Assembly (NCBI GenBank): GCA_025786725.1
Contig: JAHLTZ010000025.1
Location: forward strand, 248,001 to 312,000
Reading direction: 5' to 3'
Length of the DNA stretch: 64,000 nt
From: Syncephalis fuscata
Lineage: Eukaryota > Zoopagomycota > Zoopagomycetes > Zoopagales > Piptocephalidaceae
Made by a program: the position numbers and the translations under genes. Of this stretch, positions 57,948-64,000 are shown piece after piece. Under the pieces are notes generated by a model that was not told where the DNA came from, searched no databases, and was given only the letters and a program-made list of their open reading frames with translations. The first letter of the stretch is position 1, and each line of letters starts with the position of its first letter.

Positions 57948-59075
57948 CTATGTTATTTTGCTTTTTTCTGACTCTAATTGTATCCGACTGATTGCATTTG
58001 TAAAGTCTTCTATTAATCCTGAATTTCTATTATAGTTATTTGAAGGGCCAAGATAATCAGAAAGATCATCCCACTTGTCTACATCTCCAGAACCATAAAG
58101 CTTTTTCGTTATCGCAACTTTTACATCGGCAGGAACAAGACGAAGACTTTCATTTGTGACAAACTCATTTGTTTCACGAATGCTAATAATTCCTTTTTCT
58201 ACTGGAATGGCATTATTGAAGTTGATGAAATATGGTACATATTCGCCAAGTTCATTCTTATCGATGCAAATATCTAGCAATGTCGTTAATATAAACATTA
58301 GTAATAAACATAATACCTGCCTTTAAAGTCCTTATGGGCATACCATCCCAATTTTTTAATAATATATAGACCTAATAGTAACTTAGTATACATCATATAG
58401 ACAATAAAAGCTCGTACCGTCTGCAATCTTCCGCCAGAGAGTTTCTATTTTTTCCAAATCCTTATCACTAATTAAAGTTAAAATAATGTATTTTATGTAA
58501 AATTAATATTGTTCGAGTTCAACATACCTGGTGAATACTTTAGTAAATTGTTTATATGTCTTTGCACATTGGCCTGGTAAGACATAGCATTTATTTCCAG
58601 AAAATGTGATAATTTCTTTAGGTATGGCAATCAAAGAGCTATATTTTTCTAATAATTTGGAATTTTCCTTTAAAGACTGTTGATAATGATATTTGTTAGT
58701 TTTTGCATATCTATGTTATGCAAAACTTGCCTGATATACTTTAAACGCGCTATTTTCTACAATTGTATCCGATTTACATGCAAGTGTAATAGGCCCTTTA
58801 TTCTGTGTTCCTTTGATATAATATACGCCATTGACTTTGTATGGCGTGTTGGTAAACTTGATATTTTTTTTGATAAACGGGCTATCTGTGTTTTTATTTT
58901 TCTGGCCCATAAAGGCTACATGAATATATGTTAGTAAAATAAAATGAATAACATGGAGTAGATACTTGCTAATGGTTTTGAATGGATTTATAATGTTAGT
59001 GGGCGTGGCATAAGTAGCTGATACTAGCATGCATGCAGTAGCAGCGATAGCGAGAATGGATTTTATCGTGACCAT
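57948..59075 (-). CDS. Secreted kinase-like protein with partly retained catalytic loop (306 aa)
   Basis: Exons 58731-59075, 58528-58676, 58418-58467, 58321-58371 and 57948-58273 join in phase. The signal peptide is MVTIKSILAIAATACMLVSA. A possible ATP-lysine strand (GPITLACKSD) is followed by LYIIKKLGWYAHKDFKGDIC with IDKN. This parallels the kinase HRDLKPxN-ILxD loop: Asp and Lys kept, Asn replaced by Asp. The DFG position reads INF. It is probably related to the secreted pseudokinase at 5099-6513. Two introns have GC donors (58730 and 58320). Exon 1 contains a 50-nt stretch, GTATCT...TACTAAC...ATGTAG, that looks like an intron but is open in frame. If spliced, a further frame change would be needed. 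The C-terminal 110 residues are not recognisably kinase. Confidence 0.68.
58274..58320 (-). other. GC-AG intron (GCAGGT donor) in second secreted kinase-like gene
   Basis: 47 nt between AAAG|GCAGGT and TTGCTAG|AT. Removal joins HKDFKG to DICIDKN in phase 1. Confidence 0.75.
58677..58730 (-). other. GC-AG intron (GCAAGT donor) in second secreted kinase-like gene
   Basis: 54 nt between CAG|GCAAGT and TCAACAG|TCT, phase 0. Without removal the frame stops four codons later. Confidence 0.8.
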
Positions 59076-59849
59076 GTTTATGTCAAGGTTCAGTCGTCAA
59101 ATAGAAGATGGTGCTTTCTATAAGATTAGTACGTAAAAAAAGTAATGTGATAGTTAGACAAATGAACATTTTAAAATGCAGATATTTATAGTAAATATAT
59201 CATGCAATGATCTTTGTATTTACTATGAGATTGGACAAGTACGAAATACATATTTCTGTGTAAAAAATGTGGAAGAGCACATGGAAATATACCGTAAACA
59301 ACTAATCTATACATCTCAATACAGCTACTGAAACTACAAATGTTTTAAAATAGCATTCTCGTTTTTATTTGTATATATTGAGTGATAAAACAAGTAAAAC
59401 AGCGACTCACTATAGTAATACAGGTGCGTTTGGTTTTATTCTTCAAGCGCCGATATTCGAAGCAAATTGCAAATTTGTTTGTAAACTCCGTAAATCAAAA
59501 TTACTACTTTTGTTAATACTAATTGGAACTCAGAAATGTCATAATTTAAACACAGATTCTAGCAATATACATTGTAATTAATCAACAATTTAATGGTTGT
59601 TTAGAACATATAAATAGTCACATAAACTGATATGCTGCGTTAATGATATATGATACAAACTATTTAAACTTTATTATTAGTTATGTTGACTATATAATAA
59701 TTTAATTAGCATTAATAAAATTCAAAAGTTTTTAGTTTATTAGCAAACCAATATTCGTTTACTTGAATTAAGCGGAATTGGCATAATGCTGCTTTAATAA
59801 ATAGCAGTAAAGACAGATGACGGTTTATTATTAAAAATTATAGGTTTAA
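59076..59849. other. Intergenic, promoter of secreted kinase-like gene
   Basis: This 774-bp AT-rich gap contains the TATA box at 59183-59190. A 70-codon plus-strand frame at 59369-59581 has no domain or signal peptide, and I do not call it. Confidence 0.55.
59183..59190 (-). promoter_or_regulatory. TATA box of second secreted kinase-like gene
   Basis: TATAAATA on the minus strand, about 108 nt upstream of the ATG at 59075. Confidence 0.5.
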
Positions 59850-60467
59850 TTATAATGTTTGTGAAGCACATTCGTCAAATATTTGAGCAACAATTTGCTC
59901 GGCATTTGGGCAGTGTTGTCGGGTCGATTCAGTGGCATGACGTAATGCACAAATACGCTGCTCGTGCCTTGATGGCATGTAGCTGCACTCCCCACGAAGA
60001 CTTGCTCGTACCTCACCGCAAGCCAAAGCATAACAACTTGTAGTACTGTATTGTTTAGCGTCATAGGCATGCACCAACTCATGTACAAGTGCACCTTCAA
60101 CTTCCCTCCTATCTTTTACTTTATCACTACAAATAACAACTCTAAACAACGACAACAATGACAATGATAATAATAAATACGCATATACACATTCTTATCT
60201 ATTTTAGTTACTTACCGTTGATAGTTTGAATCGTAATAAGCTATCGAGTTATTATCACGCGTTGTATTGCGACAAACACGACAAGTTACACCTCGTCGTA
60301 AACTATCTCGATTTTCGAAATAGATACGCGCAAGCAAGTGTCGCACGCGGGGTGACTCTACAATCTATAATAGATCCATTGAGCAATTGATTAATTTAAG
60401 CAATGGTTATGATTATGGTGACTATTCACACCTCAGCCAATGCACTGGTACACTCGTGCTCTTGCAT
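59850..60467 (-). CDS. ATP23: Mitochondrial inner-membrane metalloprotease ATP23
   Basis: Three exons, 60432-60467, 60216-60364 and 59850-60141, give 158 aa in phase. The M76 zinc protease motif is GALVHELVHAYDAKQY (HExxH). It is preceded by the paired cysteines CRVCRNT and followed by EVRASLRGECSYMPSRH, CALRHATEST and CPNAEQIVAQIFDEC, all typical of ATP23. ATP23 processes the ATP synthase subunit Atp6 precursor and acts as a chaperone in F0 assembly. The protein is shorter than yeast Atp23 (227 aa) at the N-terminus, as in many other eukaryotes. Confidence 0.93.
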
Positions 60468-61153
60468 AATGAATAATCAAAAGTGTTTAAAATAAAGAAG
60501 CTATTATACTTTAACTTTCATTTTTTATCCATTTCACCCATCTTAACACCTTTAGTCACAATTAAACACTTGTTCATTACTATAACATGTATAATATTAC
60601 ATCCAATATTAATTGATTGATGTGCAATTATCAATACAATAATGTAATTGATTAGTTATTTTTATTACTACTTCAATATATATATTGTCATTGTAATATT
60701 AATTGTTCAAATGCCATTTATTTAGTCAGATTGGCTATAAGAAAATTGCTGTTTAATAAACAACTTTTATAATAATTATATTAATCTTGAGTTTACATCA
60801 CAAATATGTCCAAAATGCAACAGTAGAATATTAGAAATAGAAGATACCATTCAAACGCAAGGATCCATGCGATACGTAGATGCAATAACAACAAATGCGA
60901 AATGATATGGAATTGCAATCATATGGTTTCTACTAATATTTAATCAATCTTTCTACACATGACTAACAACAACAATCGGTCTCAAATATTTCAAAGAAAT
61001 CAAATAGTATGTTACATTGCTTATTTAAATCAATTTATTAACAATATTTTAATAGGAGGTAATATAGCTATGTTGTGGATAACAGCACGACTTCAATTAG
61101 AACAAATTCTACTTTAGGGATCCAAAACGAGAAAGTTAAAGTAAAATTCGACT
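60468..61153. other. Intergenic with dispersed-repeat copy
   Basis: This 686-bp gap carries dispersed repeat A copy 2 over its second half (60884-61150), ending immediately beside the TFIIE-alpha stop codon. Nothing else was recognised. Confidence 0.6.
60884..61150 (+). repeat. Dispersed repeat A, copy 2
   Basis: Matches 47641-47848 in the same orientation and order. It carries about 60 extra nt (around 61012-61075) between the ATCAAAYAGTATGTT and GACTTCAATTRGAACAAAT landmarks. The extra piece contains TTTTAATAG followed by GAGGTAATA, which looks like a splice junction. Confidence 0.7.
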
Positions 61154-62887
61154 CTAATCCACCACTTCAAAATCATCCTCATCCTCATCCTCATTGACTA
61201 TTTCAGTAACCATATTAATTTCCATAGCTTGATTAGATCCAGCTGGTGTAGCTTCTGAATCTTCATTCGTCTCTTCGTCTAATCGAGCCTTTTTCCTAAA
61301 GCAGCCATAATCAGTGATTAAATTGTATTTTTGACAATAGCCTATACATACTTCGTTTCTTCATTTGCCGTATTATTATCCTGGTCTACCTCGACAAAGT
61401 CATCTTCATCGTCATCATCCTCGACTCCTTCAATATAATTGCCCTCTTCATGTAATTGAGCATAGTAGTTTTCGTAGTCTAATAGGAGAAATCGTTAGCG
61501 TTGATATCCAACACTATTTATATATCAGCTACTTACATGAATCGTGATCGATTGTGTTTCCATCGTGTGTGGCATCATTGGCATCATGGCCTGCATCCAA
61601 AGCATTTGCAGCAGCCGTGCTACCATGGGCTGCATTGCCTGTGCCAATTGCTCTACCTGTAACCGTACTATGTGTATGCCATACTGGCAAAGCATTCTGT
61701 AATCTATTTCATATCAATTTACACAAATGTTCAATAACCATAATCTAATCCATACGGTTCATTATTTGTACTAACCGTTTCTTCTCCTGCTCCATTGCCT
61801 TTTCACGTGCATTATCATCTTGAAAGAATACCACAATCTCTTCTTCATTCTGGCCTTCTTTATCCTTAGAGAATGCAATCTCGCCTCCTTCTACACCCGA
61901 TTCACGCATCTCTGCCTCTTCAGCCAACCGTGTCACGCGCTGTTCCATCTCTGGTGTATATCTATTCCACTATCATTAATATTACCGTTATATAAGCAAT
62001 CTATCAAACTTACGCAGGTAATATCATATTATCCGTCTGCTTTAATAAGTCAATAATTGGCTGTGTCTGTTCCGTCAATCTACATTGATAATGTACAGTA
62101 TTAATATACGCTTAAATAGCATAATATTTAACGCTTCTTACCGAGCCAGCTTATCATTTGCTTTTCGTAGTTTTTCAGAGTTATCGTTCTCTTCTAATGG
62201 CAAATTACACTGATCGCATAGAAATTGACAAGTATACGGATCAACGTTCTTACAAGCATCCAATGCATCAAATACACGATGACACATTGGACAGGCATAG
62301 CCTTTGTTTTCTTGTTCCTATAGCCATTATTAGATTTAATCATAACTAATACTTCTATTACTTACACCGCGTAGATCAGCCAACACACGTTTACGCATCT
62401 CATAAATTCGCCATTTAACAACATCCACAAATCGCTTATAATCAATCATATAATAGGTACGCCGAATCGTCAATCCCTCCACTTTTTTTGTATCATAGCG
62501 AAATGCACTAATATAACATAGCATTATTAAATACATCTGTTCTTATTTACTTGCCCCTCTAACTAGCCCAGCCCATTGACTTACCTACGAATCAGATATT
62601 CATCTCTTAATTTAGCACATATTTTGTGCACATTACTAGAAGAGAGTTTAGTCACTTTGGACAATTGCTCATCTCGATAACTAGGTAATGTATATATGAT
62701 TAATCTTTAATATACGAGTGGCAATATAACACAATAGTCGTACGTACGTCTCTACTCTGCAAAGTGCGTCTAAGATGACCGTCCATTTGGGGTCGTAAAA
62801 TGCGCGTGCTACTCTTGCTACCAATGTACGCAGTACTTGCTTTTCACTAGGCGTTAATTGCTTTGGTGCAACAATATGTGAGGCCAT
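61154..62887 (-). CDS. TFA1: Transcription initiation factor TFIIE alpha subunit
   Basis: Nine exons: 62748-62887, 62585-62680, 62366-62507, 62142-62317, 62014-62079, 61776-61961, 61537-61703, 61352-61478 and 61154-61295. They give 413 aa, all phases consistent. The N-terminal winged helix (LTPSEKQVLRTLVARVARAF, then YRDEQLSKVTKLSSSNVHKI) is followed by TYYMIDYKRFVDVVKWRIYE. The zinc ribbon is CPMC...CQFLCDQC. The C-terminus is acidic (DDDDEDDF, NEDEDEDDFEVVD). TFIIE-alpha recruits TFIIH to the pre-initiation complex. The gene is head-to-head with DPH4, only 185 bp apart, suggesting a shared promoter. Confidence 0.95.
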
Positions 62888-63072
62888 AATAGACAGTAGG
62901 CCAATCTAGTAGAATGATAGACTGAGGTTGTAGTATATGGATTCAGTAAATGCTCCACAGATGAAGTTGAAGAAATATTTTTTAGCCAACTCAGAACACC
63001 AAATAAATTTACCACGAATGATCACTGATTGGTCGATTTTAAACATTTTTTATTCATTTTAGTTTAAAGCCT

Positions 63073-63715
63073 ATGAATGATTCTTCGTTGTATAGCTTGC
63101 TGGGAGTAGCCGAAGACGCATCTCGCGACACTATTCGAAAGGAATACCAGCGTCAACTGCTATTGGTAAGATAGTGTTGCTATTGTGTTGAGGTTGTTAG
63201 ACTGATGATATCCGTTTAGTGCCATCCAGATAAACATGTAACAAAGCAAATAGATAACAATGAACACGAACTACGTATTCGGCTAGATACAATAAGACAA
63301 GCATGGGACGTACTAGGTGATGTTGTGAAACGCAAAGACTACGATAAAGAGCTGAAAGGTGATTTGATTATAATGGATTGGTTCAATTCTGTGTTTAACC
63401 ATAGTTGTTGTTGCTATTGCTGCTGCTATTGTTATTGTTTTAGCCGGTCGGCTACGCCAAACAGCGCCAATGGACATTGCCGTAGATTTGGACGACATGG
63501 TATTTACTGAAGGTATAAGTGGCTGGCCATGTACAAACGATGGCTTATATTAATTGTTGTAAATAGATACGGGCGTGTACACTTATGCTTGTCGTTGCAG
63601 CGGCGAATATCTATTAACTGAAGCAGATCTAGAGGCAGGCGCTGAGCTAGTTAATTGTTCGCAATGTTCATTGCGTATTCATGTTCTATATCAATGTATT
63701 GAAGAGATGGAGTGA
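63073..63715 (+). CDS. DPH4: DPH4/JJJ3 J-domain protein of diphthamide synthesis
   Basis: Four exons, 63073-63165, 63220-63358, 63444-63512 and 63567-63715, give 149 aa. The J-domain (LYSLLGVAEDASRDTIRKEY) has HPD in CHPDKH. A CSL zinc-binding domain follows (VDLDDMVFTEDTGVYTYACR, CSGEYLLTEADLE, CSQC). A J-domain plus CSL zinc finger defines DPH4, which supplies iron/electrons for the first step of diphthamide formation on EF2. The length and domain order match the family. Confidence 0.94.
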
Positions 63716-63895
63716 ACTGTAGGCGATGGCGGCAATGACTCACATTGACCTATAGGTCAATCACCAAATCTTTAATAAGAAATTGCTTTATTGATATGAA
63801 AACATAAGCTTCTTTCTCTTAAATAAATCGCATATTATTTTATTGTTATCAATTTTGATATTACAGTTGCTATTACAACAACTGCTAGGTTCAAC

Positions 63896-64000
63896 ATGAG
63901 TAGTGCATTCTTCTATGGATCTTTGATGCATCCCAAAGTGCTGACACGTGTTCTTTCAAAAAATGATTTGCCAGGTCCTGACGAAGGAGTACCAGCGGTG
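63896..64000 (+). CDS. Gamma-glutamylcyclotransferase/AIG2-like protein, 5' part only
   Basis: 35 codons from the ATG at 63896 to the window edge. The N-terminus MSSAFFYGSLMHPKVLTRVL is the substrate-loop start (YGSLxxPxVL) of the AIG2/GGACT-like cyclotransferase fold. The catalytic Glu would lie beyond the window. Only the first strand and helix are visible, so the exact subfamily is open. Confidence 0.75.
   Translation, partial: MSSAFFYGSLMHPKVLTRVLSKNDLPGPDEGVPAV

Overview
The window is nuclear DNA of a fungus. Genes are dense on both strands and carry short spliceosomal introns, mostly 42-80 nt. Intergenic DNA is strongly AT-rich. The recognisable proteins are eukaryotic and fungal: NMA111-type nuclear HtrA, CLU1, ATP23, PEX11, TFIIE-alpha, MND1, a CtIP/Sae2 homologue, an F-BAR/DEP/RhoGAP protein and LaeA-like methyltransferases. 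The YABBY/HMG-like protein, the paired LaeA-like genes and several secreted proteins suggest an early-diverging lineage rather than a yeast or filamentous ascomycete. That placement is inference. No tRNA, rRNA, CRISPR or prokaryotic feature was seen.

Layout. 1-1108 (-): 3'-truncated PPR protein. 2812-3165 (+): small conserved protein. 3679-4469 (+): YABBY/HMG-like protein. 5099-6513 (-): secreted pseudokinase. 8416-9436 (+): MND1. 10415-12316 (+): NAPE-PLD-like enzyme. 13148-14774 (+) and 21951-23513 (-): two paralogous methyltransferases. 15439-18818 (-): NMA111. 19326-21461 (-): CtIP/Sae2. 26040-29345 (+): large intronless PPR protein. 30052-34438 (+): CLU1. 35464-35652 (-): 62-aa secreted protein. 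36950-44316 (-): 2401-aa RhoGAP with a long repetitive acidic tail. 46353-47360 (-): FAM192A/NIP30. 49257-52127 (+): micro-exon gene. 54140-54796 (+): mucin-like surface protein. 54848-56152 (-): dsRNA-binding-like protein. 56272-57357 (-): PEX11. 57948-59075 (-): second secreted kinase-like protein. 59850-60467 (-): ATP23. 61154-62887 (-): TFIIE-alpha. 63073-63715 (+): DPH4. 63896-64000 (+): start of a gamma-glutamylcyclotransferase-like gene.

The outstanding feature is 49257-52127. One ordinary exon encodes a signal peptide and ends at a dibasic site. It is followed by 28 micro-exons: 26 of 3 nt and two of 6 nt. They are separated by introns that are nearly all 73-80 nt, many close to copies of one another. 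Every junction is phase 1. Joined in order they read without a stop into a cysteine-rich peptide that ends a few residues into the last exon. The mature secreted peptide therefore appears to be encoded about one codon at a time. I know of no described gene built like this.

Other recurring themes are secreted kinase-like proteins with degraded catalytic motifs, four GC-AG introns, two GTC 5' splice sites, and several frame breaks. Each frame break is repaired by adding one base to, or next to, a short base run. Consensus errors are the simplest explanation for these breaks, but real lesions cannot be excluded from sequence alone.
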